The notes below the pieces were generated by a model that saw only the letters and a list, made by a program, of their open reading frames with translations, had not been told where the DNA came from and searched no databases. Source: Silene latifolia (taxonomy: Eukaryota; Streptophyta; Magnoliopsida; Caryophyllales; Caryophyllaceae). Taken from it: a stretch of 64,000 nt of DNA. Shown piece after piece: positions 33,146 to 45,289 of this stretch (position 1 is its first letter; every line of letters starts with the position of its first letter). The position numbers and the translations under genes were made by a program. The stretch covers positions 37,821,469 to 37,885,468 of the forward strand of contig NC_133538.1 in assembly GCF_048544455.1 (NCBI RefSeq), written 5' to 3'.

Positions 33146-35478
33146 TCAAGATTCTATTTCCTCATCGACCATGATGACAGGATGTTGTATGATCAAGTCT
33201 TTCATATCTACAATTACCACTTAACAAACATTGAAATTAAGGAGATACAAAAAAAAGTAAAACTTCAAATATAAAAACAAAGTTTGAAATAAAACTAAAC
33301 CTTCTTGTAGTCTTTCCATTTTATTCATGGCATCTTCTATGACAAGAGGAGAATTAGTAGTCCGGAGCCAATCTTGTGCACATATAAGGGCCTCCACCGT
33401 TGATGGAGCTAAGGAAGTACGAAATGAATCTAATATTCGACCCCCCGTGCTAAAAGCCGACTCGGAAGCTACGGTAGAAACTGGGATGGCAAGCACATCT
33501 CTAGCCATCAAAGAAAGTTTGGGATATCTTTTTTTATTATCTTTTCACCATTGTAATACATTAAAAGATGGATCCCTACTTTCCCGGTCATCTTCTAAAT
33601 ACTTCTCCCACTCCGTTTTTTCACAACTCCACCACCCATTTCTATTTCAAATTTATCACCCATAAGGATATCAAAATTGAACATATCATTACTCTCACAC
33701 TCTTTTGACCTAACTTCCTTAGAAGTGGTAGTAGTAGAACTTGAAGACCATGAAGCTTCTTTGGCAGCCGTAGGGGCAGCATAGAAGTCGAAAAGAGATT
33801 GGAAAAAGTAACTGATATTCAAGGACAACATTTTACCCTTTTCCTGCCCATATGCTTTTTTCACCATCCAGTCAACATACCCAAACTTGCATCTTGGGTC
33901 AAGGATTAGAGATACAAACAAAAGCAAATTGAGATTCTCAATTTTACCCCAATATTTGTCATATTTCACCTTCATTTTTGCTGCCATTGTTTTAATGCCT
34001 TCATTTTCACGGAGAAGATGTTCAGATATTACTTGTCCAACACCAAATATCACATCTACAAAGCTATTACTAGTGACATAACAGGATCCCGACATTTTCA
34101 AAGTGGCATCATAAAAATTTTTCAAGAAAGGTAGAAAGTAAGACACTTCTTTCCAATCACTAGCTAAAAGGGGTTCTTTAAGCTTTCTCATTTCTTTTTG
34201 AAGTTGAGTGTCTTTATTAAGAAACAAACCAAATGCCTTTTTAAACTTCATGGCCGTGTCTAACATCAAATAAGTGGAGTTCCACCTAGTCTCAACATCT
34301 AAGCATAAAAGACTTTTAGTAGAAATTTTTTCCTCACGAGCACAAGCCATAAACTTTTGAGTTCTTGTCGGCGAAGACCTTACAAATTTAACTAAAGTTC
34401 GGATTTTGACAATTGACCTTTCCAGATCAGACAAACCCTCTTTCACTACTAAGTTCAAGATATGAGATGCACATCTCATATGCAAATATTTACCTTCCAT
34501 AACATCACATTCTGAATTATTGAACTTCCTTCTTAAATAATCAACAGCAACATCATTAGAACTAGCATTGTCTACGGTAACCGTCAATACATTTTTCAAA
34601 TCCCAGCCCAAAAGACATTTCTCAATACTTTGACCAATGACCTTACCCGAGTGACCCGGAATCTGACAAAAATTAATGATCCTTTTATGCAAATTCCAAT
34701 CGGCATCAATAAAATGAGCAGTTAAACACATGTAGCCTAAATTTTGGCCCGAAGTCCAACAATCAGTTGTGAGACAAACTCTAGAAGACATGTTTCCAAA
34801 AAACTTATGTAGTTGTGTTCTTTTTTCAATGTACAGCTGATAACAATCTCTAGCAACGGTAAAACGCGAAGGAATAACAAACTGAGGATTCATATCCTTG
34901 CAAAACCCCTTAAATCCCTCTCCTTCAACCGTTCTAAAAGGCAATTCATTAATTATTATCATCTTAGCAAGTGATGATCTAATTTTTTCTTGATCAAAAC
35001 TCCACATAGAAGGAACATCAACAGTTTGGGTTGTACCATCATCATTCACAACAGTTCTAGACTCCAAAGTAATAAGTTTTTGTTTCTTATCAACATTGGC
35101 AGGCATCTTTACACAACGACCTAAATGATTGCTTAATGTCCCAGTTCCATTACTAGACTTACATCTTATTATCTTGCTACAATGTATGCATTCAGCAAAA
35201 TCGCGAACCTTAGCTTGCACATAATGATCCCAATGAGGTGATTGATTTTTTCTATTTCTAACAAAAGGCTGACCAGGGCACCAGATATTACTTACATTGC
35301 TAAAACTAGAAGGGATTTTTGGTGGTCTCGCTCTCTTTTGCTTGGTGGACGTCTGAGGATTTCCTTTCGATCGTTTATTTGAAACTTCTTCAAAGACGTC
35401 CTCATCATGGTCCTCAACATCAATGACTCTTTCATCAATGTGATTGAAGGTGTCATTATCGTCATTACTCGATTCCAT
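33146..35478 (-). pseudogene. hAT transposase with C-terminal dimerisation domain
   Basis: ATG at 35476-35478 opens 627 codons: an acidic N-terminus, a basic segment (KQKRARPPK), a BED-type zinc finger (about residues 84-130, CIHC..HLGRC), the RNase-H-like hAT core (LTTDCWTS, TVDNASSND, RCASHILNL) and a plant hAT middle domain. Near 33614-33621 a run of A has shifted the frame. TGA at 33545-33547 replaces a Trp codon. The dimerisation domain follows (IPVSTVASESAFSTGGRILD). A 93-bp GT..AG intron (33208-33300) then joins a short last exon ending TGA at 33146-33148. Family length is about 700 residues, so little is missing. Confidence 0.9.
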
Positions 35479-35480
35479 TC

Positions 35481-35993
35481 CTAAGAAATAAGAAACATAT
35501 TAAAATCAAAATACATATTGTGAAACCAGTAAGTCAAAATAAAACACTTTTATGTCGAAAATGTTGCATATTAAAATCAAAATACAATCTGTATTTGACT
35601 TGAATCTGACTAACCGTGATATTCTATTTAATTCAAGAAAATATAAACGAAATTAATTCAACAAATTACTAGGATACTGGAATATACATCATTAATCAAA
35701 CATATAAATTATAAACTGTTTGACAACCTAATTCATATTTTATTACAACAATTAAACAACATATAAACAAAATCGATTAAACAACATATAATCAAACAAA
35801 ACCAAACAGTTTGACAAATGACAACAATCCAACAATCAACATCTAATCTTAATACAAAAGAAAAAAAACAAATACAACGGAAAAAAAAACAAGGAAATCT
35901 GAACAAAAAATACAGAAAAAGCATACGAAAATCGAATTGAAAAGAAAGCAAGTGAAGTACAAACAAAAATTAATTAAAATTAGAAAACAAACC
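35481..35993 (-). other. Probable 5' UTR intron of the hAT transposase
   Basis: On the minus strand a donor AAG/GTTTGT at 35993 and an acceptor TTCTTAG at 35481, two bases before the ATG, enclose about 513 bp of AT-rich sequence without a frame. The upstream leader (about 36000-36150) is pyrimidine-rich and exon-like. Confidence 0.5.
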
Positions 35994-36787
35994 TTGTTAA
36001 AGAGATGATTTATTGATTTCTAACGTAGATCTGAATTGGGGACATGAATTTTAAATTAGGGTTTAAATTGAGGGAAATGGGAAATTGGGGATCTGATTTC
36101 TGAAATTGTGAAGGAGTGAATGAATGAGGCGGCGGTTGGTGAAGGATGGAATTATTGAGTAACTGAGAGTATGAGACTACTGACCCCGTGACCTAGGTCT
36201 AAATTGTTTAGTTTGGGCCTTTGGGGTTATTGGACTTATTGAGTCCTTTTTTTTTTTTTTTTTTTTACTTAAAACCGGGTACACGTTTTACAAATTCTAC
36301 TGAACCGGATACGAAACGGTTTGTAAAAAACCGTTTCGGGTATACGGAAATTAAAATCGTATATACGGAAAACCGTATAATGAAAACCGTATACCGTATC
36401 ATATCCGTATTTCAAAACCGTTTCGTAAATTTTTGCTCAGCCCTACCGTACAACACGTACTTAGATATGAGTATGCTAAGTTCTATGTGCCATTGTTTGA
36501 AAAAGGTGGATTGCCCTTTTCAATTCTTATTATTAGGCTTATTTGAGATAATATGTCATTTTAAGCGCGACCTCATTTATATATACGGTTTTATGCCGTT
36601 AATTGACAATGTGAATTAAGTGAAATAAAAGAGCTAATGAGTGGTTTTAGGCCATTTATAGGTAATTTTTCAGGAAACAAGCGTAAAGAGCCTTTAATTT
36701 TAATATCGTCAATTTCCATTTAGTCATTAAATTTAGCCTCATCATCGGGTACCCGTAAGGCTAGTAGACAACTTTGAGGTGTCTACA

Positions 36788-36876
36788 CTAGTATTGCTCA
36801 CCTAGATACGTTGTACCAACAGAACATTGAGAATTGGCAAGCATTCATGAGAGAGACACCGAGAAGACGTCGTTGA
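36788..36876 (+). pseudogene. C-terminal end of the MULE-OTU gene
   Basis: After the CTAGT duplication the reading frame continues from the left exon for 28 codons (HLDTLYQQNIENWQAF, then an Arg-rich end) to TGA at 36874-36876. Register is preserved exactly across the LTR insertion. Confidence 0.8.
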
Positions 36877-36941
36877 AGCCGAAATTTCACATGCTATCTT
36901 CAACCTTTTTGTTATTGTCAAATGATCTTCAATCAACTACG

Positions 36942-37432
36942 TCACAAAATATGAGAATCGCCCTTAGCCCGAGGCAAGCGGGCCCAAGCCTCGACTAGAG
37001 GACGGTCCTCAAGAAAGAATCCAGCGCCAGGTCGGAACTGGGGAAAGTACTCGTATATCCATGCCTGGAGTAACGGTAGACACCCACTAACACCAGTACT
37101 ATCTCGGCGCGATGCTATCCCTAACTGTCGCTACAAGTAAGCCAAACAAGCGGCACCCCAAGCATAGGAACCAACCCGACTAAGACTATCAAACAAGGGC
37201 AACAACTGAGCGTTCACTCTATCACCACTCTTATCCATGAAAAGAGTATGACCCAGTAAAATCAAGAGGTAAGCCCGTAACGAGTCATGCGCGTTCCCTA
37301 GGTGAACAACATTCCTCAAGTCTTATGTAAGTAAACCGCCATTCTTATAGCATGGTGGTACAACCTCGGACTCAGGAACTCCATAAAACCTCGCAATCTT
37401 CCCCCCTGAGACCACTGTCATCAGCCTCGGCT
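36942..37432 (-). pseudogene. Plant mobile domain (PMD) gene fragment
   Basis: The minus strand reads as a plant-mobile-domain (aminotransferase-like) segment: YGVPESEVVPPCYKNGG, then SLRAYLLILLGHTLF, DKSGDRVN, SYAWGAACLAYL, RQLGIASRRD, WIYEYFPQFRP. Two in-frame stops (37323-37325 and 37131-37133) interrupt it. It ends TGA at 36942-36944, only 65 bp from the MULE-OTU stop, tail-to-tail. The 5' part is cut off by the Tat-like LTR junction at about 37436. PMD proteins occur both as host genes and inside transposons. Here the context favours a transposon passenger. Confidence 0.72.
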
Positions 37433-37436
37433 AAAC

Positions 37437-37968
37437 CGTCAATCACTAAATTAAGATCAGAGAAACAAGGGAATCTTTATTTTTTTGGGCGTCAAATCAT
37501 GTCCATCTCTTAGACTTGCAGAGTTATAGTGTAACTCTTGTACAATTCTTACCTTGTTCTATTCTATCCGATAAGTTATTACACAATGCGTCCTATTATT
37601 ATTTGTTAACATACCGTACAATACGTACTTAGATATGAGTATGCTAAGTTCTACGTGCTCCATTGTATGAAAAAGGTGGATTGCCCTTTTCAATTCTTAT
37701 TATTAGGCTTATTTGAGATAAAATGTCATTTTAAGCGCGACCTCATTTATATATACGGTTTTATGCCGTTAATTGACAATGTGAATTAAGTGAAATAAAA
37801 GAGCTAATGGGTGGTTTTAGGCCATTTATAGGTAATTTTTCAGGAAACAAGCGTAAAGAGCCTTTAATTTTAACATCGTTAATTTCCATTTAGTCATTAA
37901 ATTTTGGCCTCATCATCGGGTACTCGTAAGGCTAGTAGAAAACTTTGAGGTGTCTACAAAAACCTCCA
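37437..37968 (-). repeat. Truncated Tat-like 3' LTR
   Basis: Nearly identical to the right-hand part of the solo LTR (32499-32681 plus 36454-36787), ending GTCTACA. In element orientation the preceding internal sequence (complement of 37969-37985) is AAAGTGGAGGTTTT, a purine tract. That makes this the 3' LTR of a minus-strand element. Its distal half is missing. Confidence 0.78.
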
Positions 37969-38087
37969 CTTTGACCGAGTCTGAGTAAGACGAAGGTCAA
38001 GGTAGTCTGGTCGGGACAAATAAAGAATAAGAAACGTACCTGGACCTCTTATATTACCTGTCAGCAGTAGCTGGAATCTGGATATTG
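37969..38087 (-). promoter_or_regulatory. Polypurine tract and adjoining 3' end of the Tat-like element
   Basis: The complement of 37969-37985 is purine-rich and directly abuts the LTR start TGTAGACACC, as expected for plus-strand priming. Confidence 0.55.
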
Positions 38088-38920
38088 ACATAGCAAAACT
38101 TTGTTTTACTAATCTGGAATGAAGCTGGTAAAACTTTGTTTCACCAATCTGGATACTGGCATGGCAAAACTTTGTTTCGCCGATCTGGAATCTGGTATAG
38201 ACAAGCTTGGCTTAGCTGTTTGGAATCTGGTAAAGCAAAACTTTGTTTTCCTGCTGGTCTGGAAACTGGTTTAGCCAAACTTTGTTTAGCTCGTCTGGAA
38301 TCTAGTTAAGCAAAACTTTGTTTCACTTAAGAGTATACCTGCAAAATTTGATTTCACAAGCTCGAATGCCTGTCAGGGCCCGCCGATTGAGGAATTAAAA
38401 ATTTTATTTTGAAAAGGGATAGGAATGTAAAATCTGATTTTACAAACTAGGAATTGCAAAATTTTATTTCGCAAAAAGGCAAGTTCAGAAAATTTTATTT
38501 TAAGAACTCAAATTGCATGTCAGGGCTTGCCGACCAAGAAATTCAAATTTGTATTTTGAAAAAGGATGGATAAGATCATAAAATTTTATTTTACAAACTT
38601 AGATGCGTGTTAGAGCCCGCCGACCGATAAGTTTGAAAATTGCAAAATTTTATTTCGCAAAAAGGCAAGTTCAGAAAATTTTATTTTAAGAACTTAGAAT
38701 GCATGTCAGGGCCTGTCGACCAAAGGATTTGAAACTTGCAAAATTTTATTCCACAAAATTGTCTGGAGAATTGTAAAATTTTATTTTGCATAAAGATTAG
38801 ACTTAAATTTTTTCACAATCATTGACTGAAATGGGCTGTAAATTTGCAAAATTTTATTTCGCATAAAGAATAGACTGAAATTTTTCATAATCATTGATTT
38901 TGAAATGGGCAAGAAATTTT
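38088..38920 (-). repeat. Quasi-palindrome array in the Tat-like 3' region
   Basis: About twenty degenerate copies of a 17-19 bp near-palindrome of the form GCAAAACTTTGTTTCGC or GCAAAATTTTATTTCGC, spaced 30-90 bp. They are joined by CTGGAATCTGG on the left and by four copies of TGTCAGGGCCCGCCGA-like sequence on the right (about 38371, 38520, 38610, 38706). Variable tandem repeats in the 3' untranslated region are a known habit of Tat-lineage Ty3/gypsy elements. No gene is present. Confidence 0.75.
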
Positions 38921-39242
38921 ATTTTACGAGAAAAATGAGACTTTATGAGAAGCCCCCACTTGGGATGAATCCGGAAGATGATTGACAAAGTAGTCGATTG
39001 CGAATAGTTAGTGGCAAATATATGACACTTAGAATGCAAATGCATGTCCTAGATATGATGTTATGATGAATGCAAAACTTGAGTGTTTTTTTTTTTTGAA
39101 AACATTTGGATTGAGATTCTTTTTTGCAAATATTTTGAAAAAGATGGGGTCTGGCCCAAATGTGATCCAAATAGAAGAACTGGACATTGTTACCCTAGAA
39201 GTAACTTTTAACAATTTCTCTGGTATGGAGAATGATTGTATA
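38921..39242 (-). other. Tat-like 3' region, no gene
   Basis: Continues leftwards from the insertion of the coding-free element. The pre-insertion sequence rejoins 55590 onward through the ATTTT duplication. Short ORFs around 38943-39290 lack motifs. Confidence 0.5.
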
Positions 39243-39247
39243 ATTTT

Positions 39248-40586
39248 TGTAACACCCCCTCATACCAAGGTACCTTACCAAGGATTACCCTAGCATGAAA
39301 GACTGTTACCATCTCGGTTTCCCGAGATTAGTATATCAAAGTTACCAATTCCAAACAACCTTTATTAAAGTATAAAGAGTTAGTGATTACATGATTCCAA
39401 AACCAAACCAAAGTATAAATGTGAAGGGTCTAACAACTACAAAGAATGCAAGCTAAGTCTCTTGACGGCGGAAGCTAGACTCGAGTGATGACTCCCCATG
39501 GCTGTCCCATAGCTAAACATCTGCATTACCTGTCATAATCTGCTCACCATCCCCGAATGGATCACCGCAGGTTTTACAAAACAACAACACGGGGTCAATT
39601 ACTGCATAATCAAAGTAAGACAAGTATGATAAGGTAATCAGCTGATCAACATCCACCTCCGTCTCCCAATCACACACAATCACTGACTACACACCGAGGT
39701 GTGTAGCCCTGCCAGATTACCCATCGCAACAGGTAATCCTCGCCGCCAGTGGGGGACCGCAGCCAATCTCCACCTAAACCCCGCTCATCAACGAGCGATA
39801 ACCCTGTCCTATTAATGTGCACATCCTCTCCCATGGCGGGTTCCACCGAGGCAAAACTAGGGCGTGAAGCTACTCCCGCAAGTGACTCCACCCAGCCGAG
39901 GACGCACCTCGCGAACCATTATCATCATCAATCACCACAACACCACCACCAACTCCAATACTCCAACAACAACAGATAATCACAGCAACAATTACCACAA
40001 TCCCAATACAAACTTAAATCAATTAAACAGGAACTGAATAGGGAAACCCTACCTTTTCGTAATCCGCTATGCTACAATCAATCATACAATGTGCATAACA
40101 AATAGCACATCGTCACCTACAACAATTATAATCAACAATCCCCAAATTAACCCAAAATAATCATTAGGGCAAAACCTTAAAGACAATCTATTAACTGATT
40201 ACAAAGCACCAGAGACTCACCAACGAAATCGAGACAAAAGACGGAAGTGTAGACTTGCGATCAACCAATTAGCCTTGAGAGTGATTAGAGTGATTAGAGA
40301 GAGAGATTTACATCGTTAGGTTTTGGTAAAAATGATTTAGAAACTGTAAACATAATTTATATAATCTCTAATCACCTTAACCAAACCACGGAAAATAACA
40401 CCCGTCAGACCGGATACTCGGTCGAGTATAGAGTACTCGGCTGAGTACCCTCTACTCGGTCAAGTATTCCACATACTCGGCCGAGTGTTCCTGGGCAGTA
40501 GCCAAATAGGATACACAACACACTTTACTCAACCGAGTAGGCCATACTCGGCCGAGTACCAGGCTTAGGAAAACCGTAGTATTACA
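39248..40586 (-). repeat. Coding-free element, 3' LTR
   Basis: 1339 bp. It carries six TACTCGGCCGAGTA-type palindromes near its U3 end (40426-40560). It is 39 bp longer than the partner LTR, almost exactly accounted for by a palindrome-bearing block missing there. Confidence 0.87.
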
Positions 40587-43012
40587 GTCTTCCCTCCTTA
40601 AAAAGAACTTCGTCCCCGAAGTTCAAACCCAACCTACAAAAACATGGACACCTAACACTAACTCCACCAACCACGCTCCCTTCCATAATATGGCTCACGA
40701 TATCGTTTCCACTACAGCATAGTCTCCCAATACTAACTCCATAATACCATCGAACGACCATAAAATAAGATTTGCCAACTCTGTCTCACTTCTATAATGC
40801 TCGCTAGCACTCTCAATTCCAAGACAATCCAACGGACAAGATCAACCATTAAAACGGAATGTTACATTCTACCACTCTTAAAACAAACTTCGTCCTCGAA
40901 GTTTACTCACACTCGTAAACATCATACTACTACAAGCACTGTCATTACCTGTAATAAAATCAACCCCAACACAAATCCATCCTTTACTCTACACCAACAC
41001 TCAAACTTCCAATTATACTATAACATGTACAACAATCAAACTCTCTTTGTCGCATCCTACTCCTCTTAAGATACATGTTACGTCCCCGTAACTCATTAAT
41101 ACTAGGTCCTTTGCTATACCTCCCATAAACCTCATTACCATCGCATGTCAACGATCACCCACTATAACCTCAAGACCTACAACCATTTCTATATCTAGGG
41201 CTCTCTTTCTCTCATAGTTCTCGTGCCTCCAATTATTCTATACTCACATAACATATAACATGAAATCCTTAGTATCACCATTACTCCATCTCTTCCACAT
41301 TACCGCAAAATGACATACTTCTATATACATATACACTCATCTCCACGATCTTAACTCACGATCCATAATTATTACACACACTCACATTAGCTTCTCAAGT
41401 TCACCTCTTTTATTACCACAAAACTCACTCTTGACTTGACATGATACTAAGTCCCAAAACTCCGTACTCACTGTCCCAAGAAAAGGTGCTAAACCACATG
41501 TAGTTGCAGTTCAATACCACACATGGTCCACAATTCTCTTGCCACAACTATGTCCACCAATGCCTCAACTAAAACAAGATCAAAAGTACTCCAACAACCT
41601 CTCACTACTGTGTCTCATTAACAGAATATTACTATACCATGATAACAACAAAACCATACCCAACTCTCTTTCATATCATACTCTATACTCACTCCCAAGC
41701 CGACACTGGTAAGAAACATCGGAAAACAAAACAACGGTCTATATGCCCCGACCGACACTGACAAGAAATAATAGTAAACAAACAACGATCTATGACAACA
41801 CGAAGATACTCGTATCACAACACGAATTACCGTGCACAGTGCACAACAACCACATCGATAGCCATCACAACTTTTACAATCTCATAACAATGGTTGAGTA
41901 CAACTTCCTTCACCAGAAGACTTTCTTAAAACCGCTGTACTAGATCACAACGCATCATACTACACAGAATAACAGATAATAACCTTATGAATACCATCCA
42001 TACTATGACTCTTGAGGTCGGAACCTCACACCATTACTTTCAGATATCATACATACACATATAAGTATAACATATGACGCATAACACACATATAACGACT
42101 CGTAACTATCACACCACACCATTACTCGTGAGGTCAGGACCTCACACAAAGTTTTACACACCTCATGGACCCATAATTGAATCTAACTAGCCAATCCTGA
42201 TCACGTAAGTTACCACTTGATAGTGAATACCTCCTATCCGGACTTAACTCAGGTGCCCTTCATAACATATCCTCTCATACACACAATTATCACCACCCGG
42301 CGGTCGTAACCATATCATCAGTACCCAACTTCTAGCGAACACCTCATATATCCACATCTTGTACTCCCTCACAACCATACATACTGATCAATATCCAAAG
42401 AATCAACCCCATTAGGACAACTAACTTTCCTAATGTAACATCATCCTCAACCGCTAGTGACAATACTATGACACCAACATCCTTCATGCGACTACTCTCT
42501 TACTATCACTTCTTAATATAACAATCCGTTTCCGCGCTTTATATATCATCCCAAATAACGAACATCAAATCCATCAACAAAATATACCTCATCATTATTT
42601 CCAATTCAATCCTTTATCGCGTCGTAACCTAACGCTCCACTAAAATTTCATATCGCATAAACACTCTGCCAGCTTCTTACTCCCTTAATACCTCAAAACC
42701 GACGGCTAACATGTCGTCCTGAATTCCTATATAACTATTAAGTAACATCCTCTCATAATGCTGTCTTGCCTTTCCATAATTCCTTATTTTCATCTCCCAT
42801 AACTTTGATCAACGTTCTCCCAATTTACCTCCATCCAGTAATACCACTTAATAATTTATCTTCTTCCTTCTTCTACCTAACTCCTTAATAATCCGATTAC
42901 CTTCTTTTTGCTCCACAACTCAAATTCCATTAATTCATATCGATATCTTCTCTTTCTTTTTTATCACTGATCCTCTCCCATCATACTATTCATTCGCACT
43001 TGTCACCATCAA
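40587..43012 (-). other. Coding-free element, internal region (3' side)
   Basis: Begins with the purine tract (complement of 40587-40600). An imperfect echo of the GACGAAGTTC block lies near 40890. The rest is C- and A-rich on the plus strand with no frame of interest. Small ORFs (40797, 41618, 41743) have no recognisable features. Confidence 0.6.
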
Positions 43013-43017
43013 GTCCC

Positions 43018-44327
43018 TGAAGGAAAAGTAGATCTATATACTAATATATTCATATATGTTTTAATTTAATTTGTCATAAAATTAATAAGTGATCTTATGC
43101 ATGCAAACAATAATAAAAGTAGAGAAGAAATCGTATTCTCACCATATGAATTTCGGTCATCATATGGGCACCAACAAGATCTCCTTCTTGTTAGTTCTTG
43201 AGCTTTCCAATAATGGATGAACATTCAAAAATTCCAAAGTAGAGATTCTCCTCTTGATTGCACCCAAGACTATCCCATATCTCTACTAAACAATATGTGC
43301 TAGATATTTATTTAATAGTATACCTTAAAATTGATTACTAATACTCATATATTACATTAATAATTTTAGTAATCTTTTATGAACAATTTAGATCAAAAAT
43401 CTCATGTTTTGATGAAGATAAAGAGAGAAAAAGAATAATGCATGAACTTGCATGTGGTAATGAATGAATGAAAATAAGAGAACTCATATTCTCAAATAAG
43501 AGGAGAGGAGCACGGTTTTGAGGAGACAAAATGCCAAGGATGGCATCTTTTCTTTATGCTTTTTCACTTCCCCAAATTGTAGGCATGTAAGTCTACATAG
43601 TGTAGGTGTGTAAGCTAGTGTAGGTTAGCCATGATTAGGTCATTTTATCTCATAAAATAATTCACCCACTAACACCTTCCATCTCCATTATTTCGGTCCA
43701 TATACATAAAATGGACTACCATTTTATTTTGTCAATTTGTCATTTGTCACACAATATGTCACATATAGTATGATACATGTTATTAATTAATTAAATGCAT
43801 ATTTATCACATAAATATCATTTTATAAATTAATTAAATTACATTCAACAAATTGACTAGTGATACTTGATCACATAAATAAAATAGGTCATTTGATTATA
43901 ATTCACAATACCTTGTAATTATAATTAACCATTCATTCCTATCTCTATTGTTTCTCAAACAATAAATAATTTTAGTAACAAAGCATTTTATTACTAAAAT
44001 AAATCTTATTTAATCCCATTACAATAAGATATTTATTCTCTCTCACAAATCGAATTGTTCAATTTTAAGGAATTGATCAACTTGCATCGTCATACAATTA
44101 ATCAACTTTGTAGATAAGGGCATCATCCTTTAGGTGTGACCTTAAGGGATCAATCGACCACCACCGTCCCACGACGAACGTCAAACTCTAGAAAGCCAAT
44201 CGTTACCGATTAATGTTGATCAGTTGACTATATAATTGAATCATCCCTTACGTATTCTTTATATGAGATTTAATAATGATATTTAAATCATGTGATCGCA
44301 CCATTGTTGAGGACACATTTCCCAACA
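43018..44327 (-). repeat. Copia-2 3' LTR
   Basis: 1310 bp, uninterrupted. On the plus strand it runs from TGAAGG to CCAACA. Confidence 0.92.
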
Positions 44328-44351
44328 ATCTCCCACTTGTCCTCGACAAGT
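44328..44351 (-). promoter_or_regulatory. Copia-2 polypurine tract and hairpin
   Basis: The complement reads as the same purine tract (GGGAGAT) and perfect palindrome ACTTGTCGAGGACAAGT as in Copia-1. Confidence 0.7.
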
Positions 44352-45280
44352 GTGCGTCACCAATTCTCTTGTCCTATTACTATCTCCCACTCAATGCAAG
44401 GTGTCTTTCGGGTCGTACTTGTAAGTGATCATATCGAGAGTGGTTTCCTCGATCTGGAGAATAACTGATTGACCGGATTTATCTATCATAGATACCTTCC
44501 GAGTGTGGCCACGCATTTCCAGTTCATTACTCCTCGAGTGGCCCTGAGATATTGTTTTAACCCTGACAAGGGGGTGGACAATTCCTATCGCACTTATTCC
44601 CTTCGACTAGCCACAACCATCATAAACCAAAATATGCCCATTTGACCCCATTTACGAAGGTCGTAGTAACACAAATCAAAGTTAATCTGAAACTGTGCCA
44701 TCTTAGGCGAACAGTCTTTAGTCAAAAGAATTGACTCATTAGAATACTATAGTAGCTCTTGCCACGACCAGGCTTTATGAATTTACCAGAACTCTATAAG
44801 TGGTCACTGCCCGACAAGGTGTTCCTAACAGTCTGCCTATGTGATCGACTAGTCATCTCACATGACTCTATGGCACTTGAACTTGCCATCAATCGCATCA
44901 CACTCTAGTCACTTCGAGACGTCACCTCATACACGTGACTATGGGCTAATACAATGCTAATCTGTGTTCACTTTAACGGGGTTCAATGTTGTCTCTACAA
45001 CCCGTTTGGATGTAACAAGGTATAAAAGGAGAGTTTTTAAAGTAAAAACTCGAACGACAAATGTGATTATCACATATGAATAGTCAATGCCTGATTACTA
45101 TTTCATGTTCTATAATCTAATTTGATCTTGTATGTAGTTGTTCATTTCAATTCAATTGAAATGACATGACTCATCATGTTCAACCTATGAGAAGGCTTTG
45201 GTTAGTAGGTTTTATCAACTTTTTGTACCTTACTACATACTTATTTTCCTTTGTAATGTATACATTTGCATTACAAAACT
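44352..45280 (-). other. Copia-2 3' non-coding region
   Basis: Homologous to 9433-10173 of Copia-1 up to about 45060. No gene. Confidence 0.65.
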
Positions 45281-45289
45281 TTTTGAGTA

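Larger units (their letters stand above)
32682..36445 (-). mobile_element. Near-complete hAT transposon
   Basis: Terminal repeats TAGGGCTGAGCAAAA and its complement are flanked by a perfect 8-bp duplication CCGTACAA (32674-32681 and 36446-36453), diagnostic of hAT. Both ends hold dense subterminal motifs of the type CGGGTACCCG and AAACCGTATCGG. The element carries its own transposase on the minus strand, damaged by only two visible lesions. It is nested in the solo LTR and therefore younger. Confidence 0.93.
31759..36787 (-). repeat. Tat-like solo LTR, interrupted by hAT
   Basis: Begins TGTGAG and ends GTCTACA on the plus strand, between exact CTAGT duplications (31754-31758 and 36788-36792). 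Without the hAT it is about 1257 bp. The duplication proves a solo LTR: no internal region remains. TATAAATA-type sequence near 32455-32463 on the minus strand and comparison with the other copies put its orientation as minus. Removing the LTR restores the MULE frame exactly. Confidence 0.85.

Noticed and set aside
36300-36440. ORF spanning the hAT right end
   Set aside because: Runs through subterminal repeats and across the element border, so it cannot be a real gene.
40797-41069. Possible gene in the coding-free element
   Set aside because: Ser/Thr/Asn-rich low-complexity translation with no motif; no gag or pol similarity on either strand.
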